A stretch of DNA of 64,000 nt, taken from the NCBI GenBank assembly GCA_030620095.1, contig JAUTXW010002190.1:345769-409768 (forward strand). The letters are read 5' to 3'. Below, piece by piece: positions 36,841 to 49,740 of the stretch. A model generated the notes under the pieces. It was not told the origin of the DNA, did not search any database, and saw only the letters and a list, made by a program, of their open reading frames with translations. How positions within the stretch are numbered: position 1 is the first letter of the stretch; the number at the start of each line of letters is the position of its first letter. The DNA comes from Kuschelorhynchus macadamiae (taxonomy: Eukaryota > Arthropoda > Insecta > Coleoptera > Curculionidae). The translations under genes were made by a program, and so were the position numbers.

Positions 36841-38325
36841 GGAAGATGAAATCAATATATTGATGGAGTCATCAACAAATATTATATCAATTAAACATCA
36901 GATAATATCTCAGGATCAGTTCGGATTTATATCCAACAAGTGCACCAGTGACGCCATCTTGCTTAGCGACGTGTATTTAGTTTGTGTTAGTCATGAAATT
37001 TTGATAAGCAAGCTAAATTTTTATGGAATTCGTGGTATTTCTTTAAATTGGTTTAAATCTTGTCTCGGGAGTAGGCAACAATTTGAAAGGGCCAATGCTT
37101 CTGATTCTAATTGTAAATTAATTACAAGTGGAGTCCCTCAAGGTTCGATCTTGGTACCTTATCTTTTTTTGTTAAACATTAATTTTGATACAACGTCTTT
37201 ACATTCTAATGTGCTGGGTCCGATTCCAATCTGCTTTGTTTCAATGTGGATAAAACCATGACCTTATCTTATAAGGGGACTTACAACCACTTCAGCTACT
37301 TAACAGCAATCTTAAATACGTTGAATCGGTTAAATTTGAATATAAAAAATAGCCTAAAATGGTTTAAGCATATTGACACCTTAACTAAAAAACTTTCTAC
37401 CACCTGTTTTTTGCCAGACTTGCTTATTTCTCTCTATTCGAATCCCACCTCCGCTATGGCATTCCCTTTTGGGGCTGCTGTACCACCGAACAATTTCTTA
37501 GTATTTTTAGGCTTCAAAAGAGAGCAATTTCCTATTTGTTTGGTCTAAATAATAGAGCGCTCTGCCAATACTATTTCAAAAAACATGAAATATTAACACT
37601 TCCTCCATTATTTACCGTCTGATTGATGAGAAAACATATAAACACTTTCCAGGAAAGGCCACAACACGTATATCCTACCAGAAACTTTAGGCATGACGTA
37701 TACCTTCTTATTCCTTTCACAGAATTAATGAAAAAATGAATAATCTACAACGCCATAAAACTTTACAAAAAAACCCAAAGCGTACCTCATTGAAAGACCT
37801 TTTCACTGCGTTAATGTTTTTTAAAATGAATAAGTCTCATTAAAATGTTTTTTATTTATTTGTTTACTTAAATCTTTTTGGGTGTCATATTCCAGCTGCT
37901 AGCATAGAATTTGAAAATCATTTTATAGGGGAATGAACTATCTCCTAGTCCGTTAAAATTAATTATGTTTTTTTACTTATTAGATTAAAGTTATACATTT
38001 TCTTTTTTTAATACACTTTAATTACTATATTAGTACAGTACACTTTGTGTTTAACTTCACTTATTTTGCTTGTAGAACGATAACAAAATAGAGTTTAAGG
38101 TTGCGTAATTTTAATTTCAATATTATCGAAATTATTCATTGTTTATTTCCTTATTGTTAAGATCACCTGGATTTATTAACCGCTTTACGGCAATGATATG
38201 ATTTTTTTTATTAATATTTCGTTTTTTCATTGTTTTGTTTTTTTCTTTTAAGGTAAATTTCGGTTTGTCTATAAAATTGTACAATTTTCCTGCGGCAATA
38301 AGGCATACTTTTGTTTGTTGGTTTG
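36841..38325 (+). pseudogene. Jockey-like non-LTR retrotransposon, copy 2 (5'-truncated)
   Basis: Same family as the copy at 24360-26926. It begins in the RT fingers (ISQDQFGFISNKCTSDAI), then VCVSHEILISKLNFYGIRG, NWFKSCLGSRQQ, SGVPQGSILVPYLFLL, and later SLKWFKHIDTLTKKLSTTC. The FADD catalytic block is deleted between the motif-B region and NVLGPIPICF, and other indels scramble the thumb. The 3' UTR parallels copy 1, ending with GCGGCAATAAGGCATACTTT and a short TTTG tail. It retains the fingers segment that copy 1 lacks, so the two copies decayed independently. Confidence 0.85.
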
Positions 38326-39245
38326 ATTCTAAATCTAGCATTCTGCCCATGTATAATAAACTTTTTCAGATAATTAACCAATCCTTTATTGTTTCCTTTA
38401 TATTAGGCTAACTTACTGATCAACGTGTACAGGACTTGGTATATCTATTAGCGATAACATTAACAAAAACACTTAACAGGAAAAAAATTATCACGAGTTC
38501 CTATAAAAATTAAAAAAAAAATTATTCACAAACAAAAGCCCCAACATTATGTTTAAAGAAATATTTGACGCAAACAATTTTCTATTTTATTCATTCACTG
38601 GCAAAAATGTTTAGTATACATGTACCTGTCATCCTTTCCGTGTGTCGTATGACTCCTATTCATTGAAAATCCCTGAAAACGACCGAAACAGGAAACGTCA
38701 CCTAAAAGATTTGCTCACCTAGAAAATAAATTTCGCTTCTAAACTTTTGCGACAGAACTTTGCGAAAGTCCTGAAAGATCTAAAGCAACAAGTTGAAGTC
38801 ACCTTAACATATTCTTCGAAATATTGGTTTTGTTGGATCTGTTTGTTGCCTATTTATTTTATAACAACTTGTGCATCTTTTGTTTTCCTCGCATTGTTTA
38901 CTATAAATCATTATAATAAGTATTACATGTATTTTAAAATCCTTCACCTTGATATGTCAATACTTTGTTTAATTAAAATTCTATAATATGTAAAACATAA
39001 TAATAAATAAAATAAGTTATGTAAACGTTATTTTTATAATTGCCGATTTTTCAGCAAAAATATATTGTAGTCAATTTATTTAATTTAATAACCTTTGATG
39101 ATCTTTAAGCATAAAGTGACTTTCACAAAATTTACCAAAAATATTTGGGTTTTGATGAGTATAAACTGCAGGCATAAAAAAATCCACAAAATAAACTGTG
39201 GAATATTTTTAAATAAGTGCTGTTTTCAAGTCCTTTTAGCAAACT
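38326..39245. other. AT-rich spacer, contains a decayed hammerhead-like motif
   Basis: No gene. See the separate entry for 38673-38703. Confidence 0.5.
38673..38703 (+). ncRNA. Decayed PLE hammerhead remnant
   Basis: CTGAAAACGACCGAAACA followed by GGAAACGTCACCT resembles the motif at 5503-5538 with a 3-nt loss in the stem II/GAAA junction. C3 is kept but G8 is A. Likely dead. Confidence 0.35.
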
Positions 39246-42200
39246 GTCTGTAGAATTAATCGGTCGTAGTCTTAAAAGTTAGCAAGCAGTTTATTTATAC
39301 AGAGGGTTATATAAATGTATGCAATTTTCGTAGAATTTATTTTTCTTCGAAAATCCGGAAGTATAATTTATATTATTTTTATTTACCTAGATCGGGGTAA
39401 TGAAGGGATAAATAAAAAAACCAATTTCCGCGTTTTTTCCCCTACTTTATTAATAAAAAAATAGGTAAATTTCCTTTACCCGGAACTTCTCTCGTTATGA
39501 TTTTTTCCCATTTGTTAGGAATAATGAAGTGCGAGCCAATTTAGTTCAGTATATATGTGTTACGTTACATATACTGTTCTCTCCAACATTTTTGTTGGGC
39601 GCTATTTTGTTCTATCGTATTGGATTCCTTATATTTTATTACCAGTTTCTTTGTACCTATGACACTCTTGATTTTTGGAACACATCCCGTTATTTTCTTA
39701 CGTCATGTTGAATTCGTAGCAGTTGATCCCCTTTTCACATTTAATTTTTCTGTAAAATTTAAAGTCATTTGAATAAGATTTTTTAAAAATTTTATTTGTT
39801 TTGCCATGTTAAATGCGTACCACAACTTTACCAGTTTAGTTCATTAGGCCGCTAATTTGTTTTGCTATCTTGGATTCATATCAAAACGTTACCAGTTCAT
39901 TCCTATGTAACACTTGATTTTTGTGCAAAACTTGAGGTAAATTGGATAATTAGTTTTTTATTAATAATCTTTTTAACATTGTTCCGCCATATTGGTTTTT
40001 TACCAAAATATTACAGGCTCATACATATATGACCCTTAATTTTTGACTAAAATTTGGAGTCCGTCTAGTAAGTAGTTTTCAAGCTATGACGAGAACTGAC
40101 AAAAAGACAGACAGACTGACAGGCGAACCGACGAAATTGATAAAACATATTTCTTGGCATCTAGGAACGCTAAAACGTGAAGATATATAAAACCTAAGAG
40201 CAACAGTTTTACTAGTTGATTCCTGTACCACAATTAATTATGGCATATAATTTAAAACCAAATTTCAGACTAAATTTTTGGATTCGCACCAAACCAGTGG
40301 ACATAATACTCCATGTGTATGCAAAACTTGAGATAAACTGGATAAGCAGATTTTAATAATAATTTTTTCAACATTTTACTATGGCGCCATTTGTTTTTCA
40401 CCATACTGTATTTTTACCAAAATATTACCAGATCATCCTCATATGACCCTTAATTTTTTATCAAAATTTGAAGTCAATCGTGTAAGTAGTTTTTAAGCTA
40501 TGTCACGAACGGACAGACAGACAAACCGACAGACAAATTGACGGAATTGATAAAACACATTTTTTTGACATCTAAGGATGCTAAAACGTGAAGATTTGTA
40601 AAACCTGAGAGGTGATTCTCTTCACGACTACAAACATTTTATTTGACCGCCATTTTGTTCGACCATCTTGAATTAGTACCACAATTTTACTAATTAACCT
40701 CTATACCACAATAAGTTATGTCACACAATTTGAAATCAATCCAATAAGTAGTTTTTTCAGGCTGAATTTTTAAATATTTTATTAAGCCGCGATTTTGGAA
40801 TCGAACCAGAATTTTACCAATTGATTCCAACGTAATACTTTGACATTTGTACAAAATTTGAGACACATTGGGTAAGTAGTTTTTTAATAATGTTTTTAAC
40901 CTTTCACTAGGCCGCTATTTTGTTTCGCCGTATTGGATTTTTACCAAAATGTTATCAGGTCATCCCCATATGACCCTCAATTTTTGACCAATATTTGAAT
41001 TCAATCGGGTAAGTAGTTTTTTAGCTATGCCGCGAACTGACACACAGACAAACTGACCGATGGAATTGAGAAAACATGTTTTTCGGCATCTAGGGATCCT
41101 GCAAGGCGAATATCTGAAAAAATCTCAGAGAATGATTTTTTCGCCATTACAATACTTCCCTTTTACGATGGAAGTAAAAACTTGTAATTTACATCATTTT
41201 GCTAATTAACTGAAATTTTCTCTGACACTTATTAAGAAACATTGCGTTTAATTGTTTTATTAAATTTTCAGAAGTTTGGGCAGTATGGTGCCGTATTTCT
41301 TAGAAATATTGTGTAGTGTATTATTAATGCATAATGTATGATTATTTCTGGTTTTTTACAAAACTCCTTTTCCAAAATTATCAATCAAACAGAAAAATGA
41401 AAAACCGTTTCAGGATTTTTTTTCAGTAGTTAAATTTAACAAAATGAATGGGTATTTTCACAGGACATCTTTAAATATATCTTTTCAAAAGATTTAAACT
41501 CACAAATAGGTATTTTTTACAGTAAGCATATGCTCATTTAAGACCATGTATAAGTTTTTTGTGTTAAAGCAAGCAAGTGCAGCAAAGTGCTTAATGGATA
41601 TCAAAGGAAATTTCGTTAGTTTAATAAAATGAGTAAATAGCCACCCTGTTTTATCATTAAAGTAAGGAAAAATCAAAATACGTTATAAAACCCCTGTAAA
41701 TTAAATTTTTTTTTATACTCCTGGCAACATTTTTTTTATACTCTTGCATTACCTCAATATAAATAAAAATAATTTTAATTTTGTTTTCGCGGATTTACGA
41801 AGAAAACTAAGTTTTACAAAATTGCGTGCTTTTATATAACATCCCGTATAAATGAATAACTTGCTGTCAAAACCAGATTTTACTGATTAACCCTGGAAAG
41901 AATGATCTAAACGTTCTCGAAAGCAGCATATCAATAACTTGGTTCATTTTGTGCCAGAGCATATTTTAGAGTAAAAAAACTGTTGTGCGTTAATTATAAC
42001 CACCAGTGTACATATTTACCTTTTTTAAAAGCTCTTAACTTCATTTTATTATAATTATAAAATCAGATCTAGAGCTAGAGACAACATTTTAATACGTAAC
42101 CACAAATTACATTCGTTTTAAAAAGCCCAAGTTTATGCTGGCAGTACGATTTATAACATGCCTCCTACGGATATTAAAACCACAGATCGCCTATCTATAT

Positions 42201-42705
42201 TTAAAAAAGTTGATGAAGCTATTTACAGTAATTATATGTTTATTAACTTCTCCAAAAATCGCCAATATATTTATTATGTGCAATTAAAATATTTGTTGTT
42301 GATGAGACAATTATTTTTTAAGATACCATGATGAAATGATAATGTGCATTTATGTTGTACTTCTTGGATTTCAATATATCTTAAATCGGTCATAGTAACT
42401 TTTCTTTTAGGCATCTACACAATTATTAATTAATTATTTAGTTTTATTGTTTTCATGTTTGTGAGGTGTTCAAAAGTGAATATAATATTTAACTTTAATT
42501 TGATTCTTTTTCAATTTCTTTTAATACTTGACCATTATCTATTTGTAAGTAGCATATCAACAATAACTTATGTAATTTGTAAACAATACAAATATATTAA
42601 TATATAGGGAATCTTAAATAATTCCCCCTTTATTGCTTACTATAGGTTTTAATCTTTCACATCTATTGATATGATAACGCTGTCTTGTAGGAATTCTTTA
42701 ACTAT
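39246..42705 (+). repeat. Large tandem duplication, copy 1 (3,460 bp)
   Basis: This starts at GTCTGTAGAATTAATCGG and ends at GGAATTCTTTAACTAT, and the same boundary sequences delimit the adjacent copy 2. It contains family A copy 2 (39450-41180) and about 1.5 kb of AT-rich sequence without recognised coding motif. Relative to copy 2 it carries about 1.27 kb extra (39289-40555). Confidence 0.93.
39450..41180 (+). repeat. Interspersed repeat family A, copy 2 (multi-unit)
   Basis: A longer relative of 4790-6334. It contains at least three internal units, each passing through a TTTTTACCAAAAT block, a CATATGACCCTYAATTTTTG block, a GTAAGTAGTTTTYAAGCTATG block and a GACAGAC-rich block (near 40090, 40510 and 41035). 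Ends with ACAATACTTCCCTTTTACGA and GTAAAAA. Non-coding; transposon class unknown. Confidence 0.8.
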
Positions 42706-44916
42706 GTCTGTAGAATTAATCGGTCGTAGTCTTAAAAGTTAGCAAGCACATTTTTTTGACATAGGATGCTAAAACGTGAAGATTTGTAAACTTGACTACA
42801 AACATTTTATTTGACCGCCATTTTGTTCGACCATCTTGAATTAGTACCACAATTTTACTAATTAACCTCTATACCACAATAAGTTATGTCACACAATTTG
42901 AAATCAATCCATTAAGTAGTTTTTTCAGGCTGAATTTTTAAATATTTTATTAAGCCGCGATTTTGGAATCGAACCAGAATTTTACCAATTGATTCCAATA
43001 TATACTTTGACATTTGTACAAAATTTGAGACATATTGGGTAAGTAGTTTTTTAATAATGTTTTTAACCTTTCACTAGGCCGCTATTTTGTTTCGCCGTAT
43101 TGGATTTTTACCAAAATGTTATCAGGTCATCCCCATATGACCCTCAATTTTTGACCAATATTTGAATTCAATCGGGTAAGTAGTTTTTTAGCTATGCCGC
43201 GAACTGACACACAGATAAACTGACCGACGGAATTGAGAAAACATGTTTTTCGGCATCTAGGGACCCTGCAAGGCGAATATCTGAAAAAATCTCAGAGAGT
43301 GATTTTTTCGAAATTACAATACTTCCCTTTTACGATGGAAGTAAAAACTTGTAATTTACATCATTTTGCTAATTAACTGAAATTTTCTCTGACACTTATT
43401 AAGAAACATTGCGTTTAATTGTTTTATTAAATTTTCAGAAGTTTGGGTAGTATGGTGCCGTATTTCTTAGAAATATTGTGTAGTGTATTATAATGCATAA
43501 TGTATGATTATTTCTGTTTTTTTACAAAACTCCTTTTCCAAAATTATCAATCAAACAGAAAAATGAAAAACCGTTTCAGGATTTTTTTTCAGTAGTTAAA
43601 TTTAACAAAATGAATGGGTATTTTCACAGAACATCATCAAATATATCTTTTCAAAAGATTTAAACTCACAAATAGGTATTTTTTACAGTAAGCATATGCT
43701 CATTTTTATATATATAAGTTTTTTGTGTTAAAGCAAGCAAGTGCAGCAAAGTGCTTAATGGATATCAAAGGAAATTTCGTTAGTTTAATAAAATGAGTAA
43801 ATAGCCACCCTGTTTTATCATTAAAGTAAGGAAAAATCAAACTACGTTATAAAACCCCTGTAAATTAAAATTTTTTTTTATACTCCTGTCAACATTTTTT
43901 TTATACTCTTGCATTACCTCAATATAAATAAAAATAATTTTAATTTTGTTTTCGCGGATTTACGAAGAAAAATAAGTTTTACAAAATTGCGTGCTTTTAT
44001 ATAACATCCCGTATTAATGAATAACTTGCTGTCAAAACCAGATTTTACTGATTAACCCTGGAAAGAATGATCTAAACGCTCTCGAAAGCAGCATATCAAT
44101 AACTTTGTTCATTTTGTGCCAGAGTATATTTTAGAGTAAAAAAACTGTTGTGCGTTAATTATAACCACCAGTGTACATATTTACCTTTTTTAAAAGCTCT
44201 TAACTTCATTTTATTATAATTATAAAATCAGATCTAGAGCTAGAGACAACATTGGCGGCCATAATGAAATAAAAGAATGCCGCATGTCAACAATAATACG
44301 TAACCACAAATTACATTCGTTTTAAAAAGCCCAAGTTTATGCTGGCAGCACGATTTATAACATGCCTCCTACGGATATTAAAACCACAGATCGCCTATCT
44401 ATATTTAAAAAAGTTGATGAAGCTATTTACAGTAATTATATGTTTATTAACTTCTCCAAAAATCGCCAATATATTTATTATGTGCAATTAAAATATTTGT
44501 TGTTGATGAGACAATTATTTTTTAAGATACCATGATGAAATGATAATGTGCATTTATGTTGTACTACTTGGATTTCAATATATCTTAAATCGGTCATAGT
44601 ACACAATTATTAATTAATTATTTAGTTTTATTGTTTTCATGTTTGTGAGGTGTTCAAAAGTGAATAGAATATTTAACTTTAATTTGATTCTTTTTCAATT
44701 TCTTTTAATACTTGACCATTATCTATTTGTAAGTAGCATATCAACAATAACTTATGTAATTTGTAAACAATACAAATATATTAATATATAGACCTCATTT
44801 TTTGCGTATCCCCATAAATAAAACTTAAATAATTCCCCCTTTATTGCTTACTATAGGTTTTAAACTTTCACATCTATTGATATGGTAACGCTGTCTTGTA
44901 GGAATTCTTTAACTAT
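42706..44916 (+). repeat. Large tandem duplication, copy 2 (2,211 bp, internally deleted)
   Basis: The first 43 bp match 39246-39288, then the sequence jumps to the equivalent of about 40556, with a short ACA-type overlap at the join, and stays collinear to the end. Small differences include an insertion near 44253-44293, another near 44790-44825, and a deletion near 44599. Otherwise the copies are nearly identical, so the duplication is fairly recent. Confidence 0.93.
42749..43352 (+). repeat. Interspersed repeat family A, copy 3 (within tandem copy 2)
   Basis: The last unit and a half of family A, present because of the tandem duplication. Nearly identical to 40556-41180. Confidence 0.85.
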
Positions 44917-45184
44917 TGACTAGTATCAAAATCAAAAAATATATACCTCTAAATCCCATGTAATACATAAGACTAAAATCGGGATTTTTTGGTGGTTTGT
45001 TATGAGGATAAGTAATATCAGAACAATTATTTTGAAGATATTGACTTCTTTGTTAAAAACCAGAATCTGTCATGGCAGATATCTGAAATTGAGGCCTTTT
45101 ATTTCTTAAGAATTAAAGCGGGGTTGATATGAATATTGTGTATTTCCTAAAACGATTTATTATTATTATTATTATTATTATTTT

Positions 45185-45245
<61 letters not shown>

Positions 45246-46017
45246 TTATTATTATATATATTAGCCGTATTAGTCGAAGATGCGCTAGCACATTGTCTTG
45301 GTGAAAAGTATAATCCTAAGCAGTAAACCTCTGAGTTAGTTTCTTTATATACTATTATTTTTCCAGTAACTGATACTCATAGAGTTGTAAAGTCCAATAC
45401 ACTCTATTATTTTGAAATTTTTTAGTCTGTCGTAAATAAGGTTTTGCTATTAAATCAAATATTCCCTATTTCCTGGCGAAGACGAAATCTTTGAAGCAGA
45501 TTTAACCTCTTTCAATTACTTATACTCGATATTGAGTTTTTGGCAGTATACTTTTTTAAATATTTACCGAAAAAGGTCTGATTTCACAATCGTCTTATGA
45601 AAGTTTTTCCTATTCCTCTCGTTTTTCTACTTATTTATGAAAAACTTTATTACTTTTTCTAGTCGTAAACCTACAATTATTATCCTGTTTTGAGATTGTA
45701 ATAACTCAGAGGTGTTTTTTTTTCTTGGCCCGGTTTTATTTCCAATGCGCCATTCGTTTCCCTTAAGTGTACCAAAAACTTTTATAGCGTAAGAATTTTC
45801 AGTTTCTTCTTGTGAATAAGTTCGGAACATATTTTCTCTCTCCCATTAAAATCCTAAAAATCTTCTCAACTTAAAGAAACTAACTAACATCTATAATATG
45901 TACCGGGTGGTCCGTTTATTATGGGATGATACCTTATCTCAGAACTTGTAAGAGATAGCAAATACAAAAGTTTTTTGGATTTATTTAAACTTTTAAAATA
46001 CCAAATTTTTATATATA
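44917..46017. other. AT-rich spacer containing a TTA microsatellite
   Basis: No gene recognised apart from the simple repeat listed separately. Confidence 0.5.
45156..45260. repeat. (TTA)n microsatellite
   Basis: About 105 bp of TTA/ATT trinucleotides with a few interruptions. The leucine/isoleucine-rich frame over it is an artefact of the repeat. Confidence 0.98.
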
Positions 46018-48373
46018 TACAGGGTGTTTGGCTTTGGGACCAAGTATCAAAATCCTTATTTTTAATAAAACACCCTGTATTTTGTAGCATTTTTGAATTC
46101 CTAGAAAAATCCTAGATATATTTCATTTGTAATATTCTATACCTAAGTCTAACCGTTTTTGATATATTTTCAATTTTACGTCAAAAATGACGTTTGGAGG
46201 TCTAAATATTACTATCAATTTCTCCTATTGACAGCCTTTATTTTTTAATTGGGGTTGGTTTCGTTGTAGAAGAGAACCTACTTTAGTGGTTTGTGTTTCG
46301 TTTGTGTGACCAAAAACTATCATTAAAATATAACTGAAAAAATCGTTAAAAGTATTTCCCCTATTTTATTAATTATATCTTATTTAACATTAAAAATATG
46401 GTAACTTTGTATAAGATTGTCGATTCCAGAAATTTGTAATTTTCGAGATATTTGCAATTTAACATTTTTCTATTGGATAAATGCCATACCTACGGCTTTT
46501 AAGTATTGTTAATAGTTGGACATGAAGGTGAGACGTGGCGAAAAAAAAAATACAATCGTGCACTACAGAAATGACACCTGAGTATTTCTTGCCTTTTGAC
46601 AATTTACATAGTTATTATTGATAATTATCATGCTGGGTTCATTCAGTGTTAAATGAATAATGGAATATTTAAAAAATTTTGGCACCCTTAAGACACTACC
46701 TCTTTTTTACTTATTATTGTTTAGGATTTGGTTTTTCATTTTTTTATGGAAACGCGTATAATGATAACGAGAACAATGTTTTATTATTAAATAATTGTAA
46801 CTAATGCTTACTAAGACAAGACAACAATTAACAATAAGAACTATTGCAGTACCTTTTGTAAATGTCCACCATTTTGGGCAATACGCGTTGTGTAAACTGT
46901 TTCTAAATTTGAAATTGCAGTCTGCACAAGCTAACCTTCATTAAGGAAATTAACACCTACTTGGATTCTGTGACGCAATTAATTCAACGTTGTTGGCTTT
47001 TGCTTATAATTACAATTTCTTTTAGGGTACCCCATAATAAATAATCTTAAATATTTCTTGACACCTATGGTAAAAAGCACCATCCTTTTGCCATATTAAA
47101 TGTCGCAATCCTAATTGTGGCATTTGGTTTTCAATAAGCTGCTAGATATATTTGCTTAGTAATTTAAAATATCTTGCAGAATTCAAATTTTCGTCGTATA
47201 ATAGTGACCCTAGAATTCTTAAATTTTCTTCCTTGTGTTTTCACCTCTATTATTTTCTTTTTATTTTTATTGCTCTAGTAGTGCAAGTTTTTTCTGTTAT
47301 ACACATTAGTTACAGTGTTAAATATAGATTCATCCGTCCAAACAATATTACGAAAAATATTTGCAGAAAAATGTCTATCCATTAAAATATTACAAAACTC
47401 TAACATTATTCACCTTCTTTTAAACTTTGAACTGGTAAATATTAATAAGGCTTCTATCTATTTAATGTTAAACAAGTTTGGATAGTTGTTCTTTTAAAAT
47501 CCAAGTCCGGAGCTGCCTCTGGTGGAAGCTTCAGGAGATTCCTCAAAATGCAGTAATGTATCAAGTTGATATTTATTGTTCAAAAGATGACGGTCCCTAT
47601 GTTTTTGCAACAAACTTTGATTTCATCGAAAACACTGGTACACACTATCGAAATTTCTTTTTCTGGGTATCGGTATTTGCATATCGGTTCCTTCTGGAGT
47701 ATACATTATATAACTTTAGCATATTAATAAAATAAAAAGCCAAATGACAATAACAATAAAGAGTGACTAGGTTAAGCTTCAAAAAAACTGTCAAACATTG
47801 ATTTCCAACCTCCAAGCCAAATTGAGACATTTCTGTAGTGTTCAACTGTTTTTTTTTTGCAGCGCCTCGCCTTCATGGCCAACTAATTAACAAATCTTAA
47901 GAGCCGTAGGTATGGCATTTTTATATTAGAAAAATGTTTGCCAATATTTCGAAAACTACAAATTTTTGGAATAGACAATGTTATACAACGTTACCCTCAT
48001 TTTTAATCCTAAATAAGATAATATTACTAAAATAGAGGGTTTCCATTTAACAAAAAAGGACTTTTAACGATTTTTTCAATTACATTTTTAATGTTTTTGG
48101 TCACCCTGTATTTATTTATTATAAAAATTTTAAGACCAACCACTAAAATAGGTCCTTTTTCACAAGGGAACCAATCCCAATTAAATAATAAAAGCTTTCA
48201 ATTGGAGAAATTGATAGTTGTACTTAGACCTGCAAACCTAATTTTTGACAAATTGAAAATATTTCAAAAATGGTTAAACTTAGGTATAGGTATATATAAA
48301 ATACGATATTAAAAAAGTGTTTCATTGAAAATAAGGAAGTTGACACTTCACCACGAAAAACCAAACACCCTTT
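46018..48373. mobile_element. Mariner-like element with roughly 500-bp terminal inverted repeats
   Basis: The left end TATACAGGGTGTTTGG and right end (inward) TATAAAGGGTGTTTGG are inverted and flanked by TA. The arms 46018-46550 and 47855-48373 are alignable throughout, e.g. TATCAATTTCTCCWATTGA, GAAAAAATCGTTAAAAGT and CYGTAGGTATGGCAT blocks on opposite strands. The right arm has an insertion that itself includes a TACAGGGTG sequence near 48105. The internal part encodes a decayed transposase on the minus strand. Confidence 0.8.
46850..47600 (-). pseudogene. Decayed IS630/mariner-type transposase
   Basis: Minus-strand translation shows FCNILMDRHFSANIFRNIVW followed by TDESIF, the first catalytic aspartate (WTDES), then LNSARYFKLL, LIWQKDGAF (second aspartate, from WQQDGAPAH) and finally QNGGHLQKVLQ, the usual C-terminal NGGHFE-like end. 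The third acidic motif (SPDLTPLDFFLWG) is not found and several frameshifts intervene. It belongs to the same broad family as the 52.8-kb transposase. Non-functional, located centrally between the long inverted repeats. Confidence 0.75.
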
Positions 48374-49574
48374 ATATATAAAAATATAATATTGTAAAAG
48401 CTTAAATGAATCCGAAAATCTTTTGTATTTAATATTTTTTACTATCTCGTACAGCTTCGTGTACAACTTCATGCATAGATAGATGCATAACAATATTATA
48501 ACAATTGCTTTCTTTTGGTATTGCCACTTTATAAAAACGCGGTAGCTTAAGGAATTGTTTTTTTTTTTTGGAGAAGAAAGATAATTCGATCAAAAGACTA
48601 GATGAAAATTATTTAGGGATTTGTTTATTTGCATTATTGGTATACATTTTAGTAAGGGAATATGATAAACGGTCAGTGAGTTCTACGTCAAAAACCATAT
48701 TACAATTTTACATTTTACACTTTATGGCCTTGCTAATCTATTCAATGAGGGAATAATTACAGATTATTTATTCGCTGGACGTTAATCAACGTAAAATTAA
48801 ATGTCCATAACGCATAATTAATTACTGGCAACATTTTGCGGTGGATAAACAACGACAGGCTTTTACCAAAAATGTACCACACAATTTACTTTTCACAAAG
48901 ATTAATGAGTTAATTAGTTATACAGTGAGAACAGCTGATTTCACTGATATGATCTAACCCAATTTAAGTTAGGTAATTATGATCTTTGAAAAAATTAAGG
49001 GAACAAAAACTATTTTACGAACTGTTTTATAATTGTGTTTAATATACTAATATATTGGTGATAGTATTTCTAATCTCAGTTTAAATACCAAAAAAACATC
49101 AACGTGATAATATTATTGCAATATAAAGTATGAGCTTTATACTATTTTCACAAATTTCAGTAATAATTCGTAAACTTTATTTACTACTTAAATTACTTCC
49201 AACAACCCCTTATTCAGAGTTAGGGTTTTTAAAAAGTTTTGCTAATTACACTTGTGTTATTAAAACCATTGCTGCAATATTTCAAGTATAGCCGATGTGC
49301 CAAAAATATTAGCGATGCCGCGAGACGAGACAAAATTTGTACCTCTGTTTCTTCTCATCTCGACAGCATTAAATCTCGACACGGACGAGACGGGACGAGA
49401 ATGAAGGGGTCTGGATTTTTAGTAAAAGAGACCTTTACATACATACGTCTTTCCATTTCTGTCAAAAGATATTACTGCATCAACAAATTTCTTGGATTTG
49501 TTTTACTAAGATGTTGCATTGTTGTTGGTTTTGCGTCTTTAAATACATTTTAATAATATTAATAATAATAATCT
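48374..49574. other. AT-rich stretch without recognised genes
   Basis: No coding motif. A GAGACGAG-rich patch at 49317-49400 has an inverted relative near 50760-50785, possibly very old terminal repeats. Confidence 0.45.
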
Positions 49575-49740
49575 CTTCTGAAGACAGAACTGAACACTGG
49601 AAATCTCATCGCAGTAATTAACAGCTATGCTGTGCCCGTGATGACCTACAGTTTCAGAATCTTGAAATGAACTAACATGGAGCTAGAGGGACTACAACGA
49701 ACTACTCGCCTAAATCGATTAATTTTCCATACCGCTTAAC
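49575..49740 (+). pseudogene. Short non-LTR RT C-terminal fragment
   Basis: Translation gives LKTELNTGNLIAVINSYAVP, VMTYSFRILK, a stop, then NMELEGLQRTTR. This resembles the post-palm region INTYAIPVLSYSFGIIKWT...LENLNRxxR of certain non-LTR retrotransposons of the R2/R4/RTE broad type. Only about 55 codons remain. Clade not assigned. Confidence 0.6.

Noticed and set aside
5667..40160. CRISPR-like arrays or a bacterial defence island
   Set aside because: The repeats are transposon-type units with long diverged periods, and all recognisable proteins are eukaryotic mobile-element proteins. Nothing prokaryotic is present.
45129..45326. Ile/Leu-rich 65-codon frame resembling a membrane protein
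   Set aside because: Produced by the (TTA)n microsatellite.
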